Notes under the pieces: generated by a model
What the model saw: the letters and a program-made list of their open reading frames with translations, nothing else
Told to the model about the DNA's origin: nothing
The model's database searches: none
Translations under genes and position numbers: made by a program
IMG/VR virus record: IMGVR_UViG_3300033997_000191
Coordinates: 1 to 27,386 of that record
DNA length: 27,386 nucleotides
Strand: one strand, 5' to 3'
Source: a virus
Shown here: positions 1 to 6,684 of the stretch, piece after piece
Position numbering within the stretch: the first letter of the stretch is position 1
Layout of the letters: each line of letters starts with the position of its first letter

Positions 1-12
1 TTGAGGTAGTGC

Positions 13-41
13 TTGACAGGGCTACCGGCGTAAATTACAGT
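13..41 (+). promoter_or_regulatory. Promoter-like site for the first gene
   Basis: TTGACA at 13-18 and TACAGT at 36-41 are separated by exactly 17 nt. The expected transcript start near position 48 leaves a leader of about 20 nt before the ATG at 69. The upstream GTGCTTGACA block is also found at 2914 and 11461, so this belongs to the repeated promoter family. The spacer contains GTAAATTAC, a weaker relative of the GTAAC/GTTAC repeats seen in other members. Confidence 0.7.
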
Positions 42-68
42 CCTTTCACATTCACCGCAGACGACCGT

Positions 69-389
69 ATGACTACCCACGACAGCATCTACTCCCTCGC
101 AGCGCGCGCTGCTGCAGACTTCAACCACAAGCACGGCGGCCAGTACCTACAGATCGCTGAGCGGGCGCCTGAGCTGCTCTCCTTCGAAGAGATCCGCGCG
201 CAGGCCGACATCGCCCCGGGGGAGTACATCGCCGGCGGTCTGTTCCAAGCCATCAAGGGCCGCACACCGACACGCAGCGAAGTGATCCGCGTCGGCCATA
301 TGCTCGGGCACCTCCGCATCGCCCGGCGCAAGAGCGGGCCGCACACGCTGTGGCTGCTGGACAAAGCCTTCGCTCAGCGCTCACACTGA
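69..389 (+). CDS. Small protein with possible winged-helix fold, upstream of primase-helicase
   Basis: A 106-aa protein. The frame is open further upstream with a GTG at 9, but that start lies before the promoter at 13-41, so the ATG at 69 is chosen. No family is recognised with confidence. The C-terminal half (about residues 65-100), with a Ser-Glu-Val-Ile-Arg-Val-Gly helix followed by a basic Arg-Arg-Lys-Ser-Gly turn and a Thr-Leu-Trp-Leu strand, resembles the small winged-helix segments at the C-terminus of phage primase/VirE proteins. The primase-helicase follows 27 nt downstream, probably on the same transcript, so a role in replication or DNA binding is plausible but inferred. Confidence 0.75.
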   Translation: MTTHDSIYSLAARAAADFNHKHGGQYLQIAERAPELLSFEEIRAQADIAPGEYIAGGLFQAIKGRTPTRSEVIRVGHMLGHLRIARRKSGPHTLWLLDKAFAQRSH

Positions 390-416
390 CCTTCCGCCAT
401 CCCACAGCAGACCCAC

Positions 417-2903
417 ATGGCCATCAAACTGACCCTGATCACCTCCAGCTCTTGTGAGCTGGCCAAGCAGTACACGTTGGAGAACGGAAAGCCCGTCGGC
501 TCGGCCCTGGCGCACATGACCTCGGGCCACGCCCGAGTGATCGAGATCGCCAAGCTGGAAGACCTGCGCGACACCCTCGATCTGCTGACCCCGTGGCAGG
601 CGATCACGGCCGGCGTGCCGATCGTCGGCGACACCGAGCTGACCACGCGCGCAGGCACTGAATTCACGCCCGACGCCGTGGCGCGCACCAACGAGCACTT
701 CCGTTACCTGGATACGCCGGCCCTGTTTGTGATCGACGTGGACACCGATTCGAGCGTCTATCGCTCGGTGGACGAGGTCGTGGACGCCTTGGAAACCTGC
801 TCTCCGTGGCTGACGCAGGTCGTACGCGTGGCTCGACCATCGGCCTCGTCCTTTGTCGGCGACCGCGGCCTGCGTGGCGTACACGTCTACGTGGCCGTGT
901 CGCGCGGTTCGGACATACCGGAATTGGCCCAACGCCTGCAGATCGACCAGTGGGCCAACGGCCGCGGTCGTGTGGTCATCTCCAAATCGGGGGCGCTGCT
1001 GGTGCGCCAGCTGTCCGACGCGTCGATGTACCAGCCTTCCCGGCTGATGTTCGAAGCCCCGCCGGTGCTCGGCGATGGTGTTACGCGCGTGGTGCCCGAC
1101 GATCAGGCGTGGCTGGTACGCACCGTCAACCCGATGGGCGCGCCGGCCAAGTACCGTCTTGACGACGGCGTGCTGGATGTCCGGCAGATGCCGCGCATCA
1201 AGGACATCGACATGAAGCGCTTCGACCTGGCCGTGCGACGTGCACGCACGGCCAAGAAGCCCGAGGCCAAGCGTATCGCCCTGGACTACCACAGGGCCAA
1301 TCGCGAGGCCGCGGGCCTGGACGATGGCGATGTGCTGGGCGTGCAGGCCCTGCGCGCGATGGGGGACAAGGTACTGCCCCCGTCCTGGCCGGTCGTGTTC
1401 GAACGTGACGGCGAGCTGCTGCGCGGCACCGTGCGCGACGCGATGGGCGCCCTGGACGTGGTGATGGGCCGGCGCTGCGCCGATCCGTTTGACGCGACCC
1501 GCTACGACCTGACGGCCAGCGACCTGCGCGCCGGCGAGATGGTCACCATGCGCGGCAAGCCCGGGATCTGGTCGCACAAGATGGGCGAGTTCTTCGCCTT
1601 TGGTGACAGCGACACGCTAGAGCTGTCCCACCCCCTCGAACTTGCCGCCGAACGCCTGTGCGGCACGATCGAGGAATGGCCCGACCGCAACGACAAGAAG
1701 CGCAGCAGCGTGTCGAACCTGATGTTCGCGGTGGAGCTGCTGTGCCGCGAAGCCAAGATCACCCTCGCCTATGACGTCTGCGCCGACCAGGTGAACGCCA
1801 GCGACGATCCGCCGATCGGCATGTGGGTCAACGCGGTCACTCGCCTGGGCGCCTCCAGCGTCTCCGTAGGAACGTTGGAGACGGCCCTGGACACCGTAGC
1901 GCGGGCGCGACCCGTCGACCCGTGGAAGGACTCGATCCTGGCCCTGCCGCTGTGGGACAAAGTGCCGCGCGTCGACAAGTTCTTCACCGACACCTTCGCC
2001 GCGCCCAGTTCTGAGGCATTGATCGGTTCGGCACAGGCGTTCTTCGCCGGTATTGTGATGCGACAGCTGCACCCGGGCGCGCCCGCACCGGTGGTGCCGG
2101 TGCTTATCGGCGATCAGGGCGTGGACAAATCCCTCTTCCTGATCAAGCTGGCCGAGAAGATGGGCTGGCCGATGCCGACGCCGGTGGTGTTCTCGCACGA
2201 CGAGCGCAAGATGGCGATGTCCGCCGCACGCAGCCCGGTCGCCGAGCTGGCCGAGATGTCCGGCTTGGGCAAGCGTGAAGTCGAGGACGTCAAGCGCTGG
2301 ACGACCGACACGCAGGACGTCTTCCGCACCCCGTACGGCCGGCGCGAAGAGTCACACCCGCGCCGGTTCGTGCTGCTCGGCACGGCCAACAAGCACGAAC
2401 TGAACCGCGACGAGACCGGCAACCGGCGCTTCATGCCGGTCATGTGCGAAGAGCCCGCGCCGCTGGACTGGGCGGCCGAGCTGCCGCAGATCCTGGCCGA
2501 GGCCAAGTCGCGCTTCTGCCAGACCTGGGACGATTACGTGAAGCTGATCCGCCGCGTTCCGGACTTGGTCAAGCAGTTCAACGCCGAGGCCATGCGCCAA
2601 GGCATCGGCACAGTCAAGTCGGACCTGGACGATCTCCTGCCGCCGATCCTGGCCACCCTGCTCAATGCCGACGATCGCAAGCTGTCGGTGCGCTCCGCAG
2701 ACATCCGCAAGGCGCTGGACGCCAGCCACAGCGGCCGTCGCTACGACGCGCGCGCTGTGTCCTCCTGGCTCAAGACCCGCAACTGGCAGGAGCGCAAGAA
2801 CGGCCAGGGCCTGCGCGAGTACCGTGCGCCCGAGGGGTGGGTGGCCGACCCGGACGCGCCAAACGTGGTGCCGATGGGCCCGTTTACAGCCGCTGCGAAA
2901 TAA
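417..2903 (+). CDS. Primase-helicase: AEP-like primase fused to VirE-type ATPase
   Basis: An 828-aa protein expected to prime and unwind DNA at the phage fork. Residues ~95-215 look like an archaeo-eukaryotic primase core: an IDVDTD metal-binding motif at 106-111, GVHVYV at 154-159 with His156, and a later Asp201. Residues ~490-720 match the VirE family (PF05272), with a P-loop-like GDQGVDKS at 565-572, a Glu-Leu-Ala-Glu-Met segment, and the family hallmark TGNRRFMPV starting at 667. The C-terminus (~760-815) looks like a winged helix. The P-loop is odd: the Gly before Lys-Ser is Asp570 (codon GAC). VirE proteins normally read GxxGxGKS. The gene follows gene 69-389 after 27 nt and its leader carries two CCCACA blocks as elsewhere in the window. 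The domain assignment rests on motifs read by eye. Confidence 0.88.
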   Translation: MAIKLTLITSSSCELAKQYTLENGKPVGSALAHMTSGHARVIEIAKLEDLRDTLDLLTPWQAITAGVPIVGDTELTTRAGTEFTPDAVARTNEHFRYLDTPALFVIDVDTDSSVYRSVDEVVDALETCSPWLTQVVRVARPSASSFVGDRGLRGVHVYVAVSRGSDIPELAQRLQIDQWANGRGRVVISKSGALLVRQLSDASMYQPSRLMFEAPPVLGDGVTRVVPDDQAWLVRTVNPMGAPAKYRLDDGVLDVRQMPRIKDIDMKRFDLAVRRARTAKKPEAKRIALDYHRANREAAGLDDGDVLGVQALRAMGDKVLPPSWPVVFERDGELLRGTVRDAMGALDVVMGRRCADPFDATRYDLTASDLRAGEMVTMRGKPGIWSHKMGEFFAFGDSDTLELSHPLELAAERLCGTIEEWPDRNDKKRSSVSNLMFAVELLCREAKITLAYDVCADQVNASDDPPIGMWVNAVTRLGASSVSVGTLETALDTVARARPVDPWKDSILALPLWDKVPRVDKFFTDTFAAPSSEALIGSAQAFFAGIVMRQLHPGAPAPVVPVLIGDQGVDKSLFLIKLAEKMGWPMPTPVVFSHDERKMAMSAARSPVAELAEMSGLGKREVEDVKRWTTDTQDVFRTPYGRREESHPRRFVLLGTANKHELNRDETGNRRFMPVMCEEPAPLDWAAELPQILAEAKSRFCQTWDDYVKLIRRVPDLVKQFNAEAMRQGIGTVKSDLDDLLPPILATLLNADDRKLSVRSADIRKALDASHSGRRYDARAVSSWLKTRNWQERKNGQGLREYRAPEGWVADPDAPNVVPMGPFTAAAK

Positions 2904-2917
2904 TTTGTCGAAAGTGC

Positions 2918-2957
2918 TTGACAACTGCGTAACGGTGTGGGAATCTATACCCACACC
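2918..2957 (+). promoter_or_regulatory. Promoter-like site with 8-bp inverted repeat
   Basis: TTGACA at 2918-2923 is followed by GTAAC at 2929-2933 and a perfect inverted repeat, GGTGTGGG at 2934-2941 and CCCACACC at 2950-2957, with an 8-nt loop. With 17-nt spacing the -10 would be GAATCT (2941-2946), a weak match. The block from GTCGAAAGTGCTTGACAA through GTAACGG is nearly identical to that at 11455. The ATG of the next gene is 60 nt from the TTGACA, matching the rest of the family. Confidence 0.6.
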
Positions 2958-2977
2958 CACTGAATGAGGCCGCAGAC

Positions 2978-3148
2978 ATGTTCGACCGCGCAACCTTGCA
3001 GCTGTTGGTCACCAAGCTCGACAACAACGCCGTCACGCTGAAAGACGCAAAGACGTGGCTCAAAAGCACTTACGGGCTTACGTTCGTGGCGCGGACGCGC
3101 GAGCAGCTGATTCGCAAGTGCGGTCAGTATCTGAGGGCACAGCAGTGA
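2978..3148 (+). CDS. Small hypothetical protein
   Basis: A 56-aa basic, soluble protein (MFDRATLQLL... ending YLRAQQ). It starts directly after the conserved GAATGAGGCCGCAGAC leader of the promoter at 2918. Its TGA stop overlaps the GTG start of the next gene. I do not recognise the family. As the first gene of a transcription unit of small ORFs, it may be an early host-interaction protein, but that is only inferred from position. Confidence 0.7.
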   Translation: MFDRATLQLLVTKLDNNAVTLKDAKTWLKSTYGLTFVARTREQLIRKCGQYLRAQQ

Positions 3149-3333
3149 CCCTCTACTGGCTTATCCTCGCCAGCCTGCTGGCCGCCGTGGCACTGAGCGT
3201 CCACGGCGCCATCGCGGCCACCGCGTGCGGCTCGACCTGGTGGCTGCGCTTCCACACCCGACTGGCCCTCGGCGCGTCTGTAGCGGCCATGCTGTTTGCC
3301 ATGATCGGCGCACCGATCGCCCTGAAACTCTGA
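3145..3333 (+). CDS. Small membrane protein, two predicted TM segments
   Basis: A 62-aa hydrophobic protein. The GTG at 3145 overlaps the previous stop (GTGA), the usual arrangement in this region; the frame is open upstream but that part would lie inside the previous gene. Residues ~3-25 (Leu/Ala-rich) and ~42-60 (Leu-Gly-Ala-Ser-Val-Ala... ) form two likely transmembrane helices joined by a Trp-Trp-Leu-Arg-containing loop. It should sit in the inner membrane. A holin-like role is possible but unsupported. Confidence 0.65.
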   Translation: MTLYWLILASLLAAVALSVHGAIAATACGSTWWLRFHTRLALGASVAAMLFAMIGAPIALKL

Positions 3334-3352
3334 CCCACAAGGAACCCACACG

Positions 3353-3517
3353 ATGAACCGTTATCTGATCAGCCTCTACGGCCGCCGCCTGTTCGAATGC
3401 AATGAGGACGAAGTCTGTGAGTTCGTGTCCGATGCCACAACGGATCGCGTACTTCAATTGGAGATCGGCGACACGCTGGTCGATGAATACGGCGACACCT
3501 GGGAGCGCGTCGCATGA
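3353..3517 (+). CDS. Small acidic hypothetical protein
   Basis: A 54-aa acidic protein starting MNRYLISLYG and ending DTWERVA. The start follows a leader with two CCCACA motifs and an AAGGAA ribosome-binding site. The stop overlaps the next ATG by 4 nt (ATGA). The C-terminal pattern (acidic residues, then WERVA) resembles that of the 56-aa protein at 12909-13079, which ends TTVERVA, so the two may be distantly related. Function unknown. Confidence 0.65.
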   Translation: MNRYLISLYGRRLFECNEDEVCEFVSDATTDRVLQLEIGDTLVDEYGDTWERVA

Positions 3518-3801
3518 ACGCCACGACCATAAACCCCGTAGCCCTGATGACGGTTGCCGATGCGGTCGCCGCGCTGCGCCAGCAGCGTCCGGACCTGCCG
3601 GACCTGGACATGCGCGTCCTGCAGCAGCTCGGCAAGGACTGCGTGCTGTACTCGCGCATCAAGGGCCTGCCGATCCAGGACGTGCCGGTCTACGGCAAGC
3701 GCTGGCCGACCGAGAAGGCCTACACCTTCGCTGCGCTGCGTGAGGCGTTCCGCCTGCACCCGGCGACCCGTGATTTCGTTCCGCAGGAGGTGCAATCGTG
3801 A
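3514..3801 (+). CDS. Hypothetical protein
   Basis: A 95-aa protein. The ATG at 3514 overlaps the previous stop. Residues ~12-25 (VADAVAALRQQRPD) form an amphipathic helix; there are no Cys residues other than Cys48 and no membrane segment. It ends EVQS within the repeated stop/start junction that also ends the genes at 3798-4094 and 4614-4868. A strong AGGAGG inside its last codons serves the next gene. Family not recognised. Confidence 0.65.
   Translation: MNATTINPVALMTVADAVAALRQQRPDLPDLDMRVLQQLGKDCVLYSRIKGLPIQDVPVYGKRWPTEKAYTFAALREAFRLHPATRDFVPQEVQS
3789..3801 (+). repeat. Repeated stop/start junction, copy 1
   Basis: GGTGCAATCGTGA encodes the end (Val-Gln-Ser-stop) of one gene and contains the GTG start of the next. 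An exact copy is at 4082-4094 and a one-mismatch copy at 4856-4868. Confidence 0.7.
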
Positions 3802-4094
3802 GCCAGTCACGGGAACAGGAAGTTCGCACCATGCTAGCGTGGGTATTCGGCTGCGCTCCGGACCAACTGTCGTGGGAAGAAATAAGAGCCGCGCGCGCTG
3901 TACTGGTGTACCAAGCCGCAAACAAGTCCAAACCCGAGGGCTACGTGCTTGTGCCGGTGGAGCTGGTCGCTGCAGCGCAAGAGATCAAAGAAATCGCGGA
4001 CCAACGGCAAGGTCATGAGTTCATAGATTTCTATCGGTCCAGTTTCGCTAACCTCTCTGCCGCGCTGAACGACCTTCGACAGGTGCAATCGTGA
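3798..4094 (+). CDS. Hypothetical protein
   Basis: A 98-aa protein with a GTG start inside the previous stop and an AGGAGG Shine-Dalgarno at 3785-3790. Mostly helical by eye, with no membrane segment. The N-terminal 35 residues contain LSWEEIRAARAVLVYQA and the C-terminal half FIDFYRSSFANLSAALNDLR. It ends QVQS, as does the upstream neighbour in its last three residues. Function unknown; likely co-translated with its neighbours. Confidence 0.65.
   Translation: MSQSREQEVRTMLAWVFGCAPDQLSWEEIRAARAVLVYQAANKSKPEGYVLVPVELVAAAQEIKEIADQRQGHEFIDFYRSSFANLSAALNDLRQVQS
4082..4094 (+). repeat. Repeated stop/start junction, copy 2
   Basis: Exact second copy of GGTGCAATCGTGA, joining the gene at 3798-4094 to the exported-protein gene at 4091. 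Confidence 0.7.
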
Positions 4095-4558
4095 AAACTC
4101 TCCGCAACGTAGTCCTCGCCATGCTGGCCGTGATCGCCATGCTGGTCCTCAGCACGCAGCTGGTGCGCGCCCAGTCCCTGGAGATCCGCTCGCTGCTGGC
4201 CGACCGCGGCTGGCATGGCGTGGGCGGCGCTGTGCAGGTCCACCAGCCGACACTGGAGTTCAGCCCGCCGTGGGTCGGCGTGTGGGAGCGCAGCGCGCGC
4301 AGCGGCCGCTACGGCAACTGGATGTACGTCAAGGTGCTGATCAACTGCCAGCAGTGGTCGCAGGTCGCCTTCGCCACACTGGACGATGACCTCAACTTCG
4401 TGCTGATCAGCGACCTGACAAACACCGACCCGCAGGCGCATTGGCCCGAGCCTGGCACCGAGCCGCACCGCACGATGACCGCGGTGTGCGCCCTGTATGG
4501 CTACACCCGGCAGCAGCGGACGCCGGTCGCCGATCCACGCAACTTCGTGGAGCGTTGA
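4091..4558 (+). CDS. Exported (signal-peptide) protein of unknown function
   Basis: A 155-aa protein with a GTG start in the stop/start junction. Residues 1-27 are a classic Sec signal peptide: Lys2/Arg5, a hydrophobic core from Val7 to Leu20, and a Val-Arg-Ala cleavage site, so the mature protein should begin at Gln28 in the periplasm. The mature part is Trp-rich with two Cys residues (Asn-Cys-Gln-Gln-Trp and Ala-Val-Cys-Ala) that could form a disulfide. The tail pattern HWPEPGTEP... followed by a late Cys recalls small surface-adhesin-E-like periplasmic domains; this is a weak resemblance. A superinfection-exclusion or envelope-modifying role is possible. Its TGA stop is contained in the TTGACA of the next promoter. 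Confidence 0.72.
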   Translation: MKTLRNVVLAMLAVIAMLVLSTQLVRAQSLEIRSLLADRGWHGVGGAVQVHQPTLEFSPPWVGVWERSARSGRYGNWMYVKVLINCQQWSQVAFATLDDDLNFVLISDLTNTDPQAHWPEPGTEPHRTMTAVCALYGYTRQQRTPVADPRNFVER

Positions 4559-4583
4559 CAAGCCGTAACGCCTACGTTACTGT
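4555..4583 (+). promoter_or_regulatory. Promoter with GTAACG/CGTTAC operator
   Basis: TTGACA at 4555-4560 and TACTGT at 4578-4583 are 17 nt apart. The spacer holds a perfect inverted repeat, GTAACG at 4565-4570 and CGTTAC at 4575-4580, with a 4-nt loop; its right arm overlaps the -10. This is the layout expected of a repressor site that blocks RNA polymerase. The TGA stop of the previous gene lies inside the -35. Confidence 0.72.
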
Positions 4584-4613
4584 AGTACCTCACACCCACA
4601 ACGAGATGCAGAC

Positions 4614-4868
4614 ATGAAATACGAAACCACTCCCCGTCCGATCCGTACCCACGAAGAGCTGGCAGACGCTCGCGCCAAAGGCGCCCGCATCGAATTTACG
4701 GCGTGCGGTCCGCGCCCGGACCGTTACGATGACCGGCCTGATACCTACGAAGATACCGACGAAGTCGCGAATGGTTGGATACGCCCATGGCATGACGTCG
4801 TGGTGAATGTCGGACCAAACGCTGAACCTGGGCGACTCGTGCGCGCCTTCTATCCGGTGCAGTCGTGA
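4614..4868 (+). CDS. Small hypothetical protein
   Basis: An 84-aa acidic, Arg/Asp-rich protein. It starts after the leader CACAACGAGATGCAGAC of the promoter at 4555. The central stretch (PRPDRYDDRPDTYEDTDE, residues ~34-51) is highly charged and probably disordered; the C-terminal part is more hydrophobic. It ends PVQS at the third copy of the stop/start junction. Family not recognised. Confidence 0.65.
   Translation: MKYETTPRPIRTHEELADARAKGARIEFTACGPRPDRYDDRPDTYEDTDEVANGWIRPWHDVVVNVGPNAEPGRLVRAFYPVQS
4856..4868 (+). repeat. Repeated stop/start junction, copy 3
   Basis: GGTGCAGTCGTGA differs by one base from the copies at 3789 and 4082 and again encodes Val-Gln-Ser-stop with an overlapping GTG start. 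Confidence 0.65.
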
Positions 4869-5041
4869 ACTGGCAACCCGTCACCCACAGCGACCACTCG
4901 GACGTGCCGGCGCAGAACGCGCCGCTGCCGTTCGAGCTTGACGAGGCGGACCGCGCCCAGGCAATCGCGGCTCGCTACTACATCCAGCAGCACGTCCGGC
5001 ACCTCAACGCGCAGGACGCCCACAAGGAGCAGACACGATGA
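4865..5041 (+). CDS. Small hypothetical protein
   Basis: A 58-aa protein beginning MNWQPVTHSD with a GTG start overlapping the previous stop. It has an acidic middle (FELDEADRAQAIAARYY) and a His/Gln-rich end. The stop overlaps the next ATG by 4 nt. No recognised function. Confidence 0.6.
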   Translation: MNWQPVTHSDHSDVPAQNAPLPFELDEADRAQAIAARYYIQQHVRHLNAQDAHKEQTR

Positions 5042-5382
5042 ACCACACTCCCGGACCTTGGCGTTACAGCACTGCGCCGCAACCGAACGGCTGCCCGATC
5101 ATCGGAGCGGGCCCGCTGATGGTTGCGATGATCGCTAACACCGTAAACGACCCTACGCGGCGCGAGACCGCTCACGCAAACGCCCGCCTGATCGCCGCAG
5201 CGCCCGAACTACTTGCTGCCTTGAAGATGGGCGCGGAACTGGATGTTCCAGCCTTCCTTGAGTGGGTAGCGGACCGCATGGAGCACGTACATGGCGAAAA
5301 TCCACTGTACGACTACATGCATCACCTGCGTGCTATCGCCCAAGCAGGCCGTGCCGCTATCAACAAGGCCACCAGCGAATGA
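5038..5382 (+). CDS. HTPGPW-family phage protein
   Basis: A 114-aa protein with the N-terminal NHTPGPW signature and an ANARLIAAAPELLAAL motif at residues ~47-62. Both are typical of a very widespread family of small phage/prophage proteins whose biochemical function is unknown. ATG start overlaps the previous stop; stop overlaps the next ATG. It lies, as is common for the family, among small early genes near replication functions. Confidence 0.85.
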   Translation: MNHTPGPWRYSTAPQPNGCPIIGAGPLMVAMIANTVNDPTRRETAHANARLIAAAPELLAALKMGAELDVPAFLEWVADRMEHVHGENPLYDYMHHLRAIAQAGRAAINKATSE

Positions 5383-5570
5383 AGCCCGCCATCCTCTCCC
5401 CAACCAAACGCTGCAGCCGCTGCCAGCGGGAGCTAGACCGAACGCTGTTCCAGCCACGACTCGACCGTAAGCCGGGGTCGCTCAGTTCACGCTGCAACCC
5501 CTGTCGGCTGGAAGTGGCCAATGCGCGCAATGCAGCACGCCGCGCGCTGTGGCACGCGCAAACCTGTTGA
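5379..5570 (+). CDS. Small zinc-finger protein
   Basis: A 63-aa basic protein. The ATG at 5379 overlaps the previous stop, whereas a longer upstream reading would run through that gene. Two CxxC pairs (Cys12/Cys15 and Cys39/Cys42) make a likely zinc-binding site, in a pattern like the C-x2-C...C-x2-C segment of HNH-associated or recombination-endonuclease-VII-like small phage proteins. No HNH catalytic residues follow, so it may be a stand-alone zinc finger. The TGA stop is inside the TTGACA of the next promoter. Confidence 0.65.
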   Translation: MKPAILSPTKRCSRCQRELDRTLFQPRLDRKPGSLSSRCNPCRLEVANARNAARRALWHAQTC

Positions 5571-5595
5571 CAAGCCGTAACACTGGCGTTACGCT
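5567..5595 (+). promoter_or_regulatory. Promoter with GTAAC/GTTAC operator
   Basis: TTGACA at 5567-5572 and TACGCT at 5590-5595 with 17-nt spacing. GTAAC at 5577 and GTTAC ending at 5592 form an inverted repeat over the spacer and -10. TTGACAAGCCGTAAC is identical to the promoter at 4555, including the stop codon buried in the -35. Confidence 0.72.
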
Positions 5596-5623
5596 ACACC
5601 CACACCACAACGAGGCACCCACA

Positions 5624-5737
5624 ATGCTGACTTTCGGAATCACCCTGCTGATCGTACCGGCCGCCTGGTCGGTCTTCATCCTGGCTGCTGCCATCATCGA
5701 GAGCCACGAGCGTCGCGGCACTGGCGGTGCCGCATGA
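5624..5737 (+). CDS. Very small single-pass membrane protein
   Basis: A 37-aa peptide: residues ~2-26 form one hydrophobic helix (Leu-Leu-Ile-Val-Pro-Ala-Ala-Trp core) followed by a charged Glu-Ser-His-Glu-Arg-Arg tail. The ATG follows the conserved leader of the promoter at 5567, which supports this start over the longer open frame upstream. It ends GGAA at a GGTGCCGCATGA junction that is echoed at the end of the next gene. Function unknown. Confidence 0.6.
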   Translation: MLTFGITLLIVPAAWSVFILAAAIIESHERRGTGGAA

Positions 5738-5967
5738 GCGCCCCTATCGATGTGCTGGCGGTGTTGCAGAACGAGATTGACCACGCCGGCCGCCTTGACC
5801 CCCGTGCGAGCGATGCGCGCGCAAAGCGTCTGGGGTCTGTGCGCGCCGCAGTCTCCGAGCTGATCGACAAGGTCGACGCCTGCGTGACACTCGGACGTAG
5901 CGACACCGCCTATCGCGAACTCTCAGCCGCCCTCGCCCGCGTCAAGGGCGATGGGGGTGCTGCATGA
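5734..5967 (+). CDS. Small helical hypothetical protein
   Basis: A 77-aa protein, predicted mostly alpha-helical (residues ~5-35 and ~37-72), without Cys pairs or membrane segments. ATG start overlaps the previous stop, and its own stop overlaps the next ATG in GGTGCTGCATGA, which matches the preceding junction GGTGCCGCATGA except for one base. Family not recognised. Confidence 0.62.
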   Translation: MSAPIDVLAVLQNEIDHAGRLDPRASDARAKRLGSVRAAVSELIDKVDACVTLGRSDTAYRELSAALARVKGDGGAA

Positions 5968-6131
5968 TCGCCGCAGCCCACAAGCCACAGGCCATCCCGC
6001 TCCTGTCCGTACGCGCCGCGTGGCGACGTGCCGGCCTGTTTGCGGCCCAACTGCTCGCCGCTGCCGGCCTGTCCTGGCTGCTGGTGACAACCCTTCTGGA
6101 AGTGGCCGCGATCGCGGCGAGGATGCAGTGA
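5964..6131 (+). CDS. Small membrane protein, candidate holin
   Basis: A 55-aa protein with a basic N-terminus (Arg17, Arg21, Arg22) and a hydrophobic helix at ~24-48 (Leu-Phe-Ala-Ala-Gln-Leu-Leu...Ala-Ala-Ile-Ala). ATG start and TGA stop overlap both neighbours. It lies three genes before the spanin pair, so a lysis role (holin or regulator) is possible, but single-pass small proteins are too generic for a firm call. Confidence 0.55.
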   Translation: MIAAAHKPQAIPLLSVRAAWRRAGLFAAQLLAAAGLSWLLVTTLLEVAAIAARMQ

Positions 6132-6286
6132 TGAAGTGGCCCAACCGTCTCGCCGCGCCCGTCTACGCCCAGGACACCACGGCCGCGTGCTGGTGGCAGT
6201 CGCGCCACGGGCTGCGCAGCGCGCCGCAACTGACCGACCTGCGCGAACTGGCGCGGGCTATCTGGAGGAACTCATGCCCATCCTGA
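6131..6286 (+). CDS. Small hypothetical protein before the spanin genes
   Basis: A 51-aa protein beginning MKWPNRLAAPVYAQ. The ATG at 6131 shares its A with the previous TGA stop. Its last 13 nt overlap the i-spanin start, and a GGAGG at 6264-6268 inside it serves that gene. No recognised domain; the LAAPVYAQ segment is too short and polar to be a signal peptide with confidence. Confidence 0.5.
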   Translation: MKWPNRLAAPVYAQDTTAACWWQSRHGLRSAPQLTDLRELARAIWRNSCPS

Positions 6287-6684
6287 CCAACATCAAGGCG
6301 ATCATCGCCGGCGCGATCCTGCTGGTCGTGCTGATCATCGCCGGCCTGATCTACTGGCGCGGCAGCAGCAACGCCACCACGAAGAACGACCTACGCGTCG
6401 CCCGCGAGACCATCAAGGTCGAGCGTGAGACGCTGAAAGTCACATCCCAGATCGACCTGCGCGTCAATGCCGAGGGCATTCAGACCGCCAACACCGCCCA
6501 GGAGGCGACCCGTGAAATCGAAGCCATCCGTTCCTCGCGTCCGCCTGCTGACCCTGTGGATTCGGCGCATCCTGTTCAGCTCGATGCTGATGCTGCTCGC
6601 GTCCTGCAGCTCGCTCGGGAAGCCCGAGCGGCAGCAGTCGCCAGTAGCGCCCGCCTGCAACCAGCGGACGCCAGCGCTCGATAG
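6274..6684 (+). CDS. Rz: Rz-like inner-membrane spanin (i-spanin)
   Basis: A 136-aa protein with the i-spanin layout: a short N-terminus, one transmembrane helix at residues ~9-27 (Ala-Ile-Ile-Ala-Gly-Ala-Ile-Leu-Leu-Val...), then a charged, Ala/Glu/Arg-rich periplasmic region (~35-90) likely to form coiled coil. A GGAGG lies 5 nt before the ATG. The identification is strengthened by a lipoprotein gene embedded in another frame at its 3' end, which is the classic overlapping Rz/Rz1 arrangement. With its partner it would fuse inner and outer membranes in the last step of lysis of a Gram-negative host. Homology was not tested. Confidence 0.78.
   Translation: MPILTNIKAIIAGAILLVVLIIAGLIYWRGSSNATTKNDLRVARETIKVERETLKVTSQIDLRVNAEGIQTANTAQEATREIEAIRSSRPPADPVDSAHPVQLDADAARVLQLAREARAAAVASSARLQPADASAR

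Noticed and set aside
381-1577. A 398-codon open frame on the - strand.
   Set aside because: Antisense to the primase-helicase, rich in His/Arg/Gln with no recognisable domain.
3055-3144. Upstream extension of the 62-aa membrane protein from an ATG at 3055.
   Set aside because: It would overlap most of the 56-aa gene at 2978; the GTG at 3145 gives the GTGA overlap used repeatedly here.
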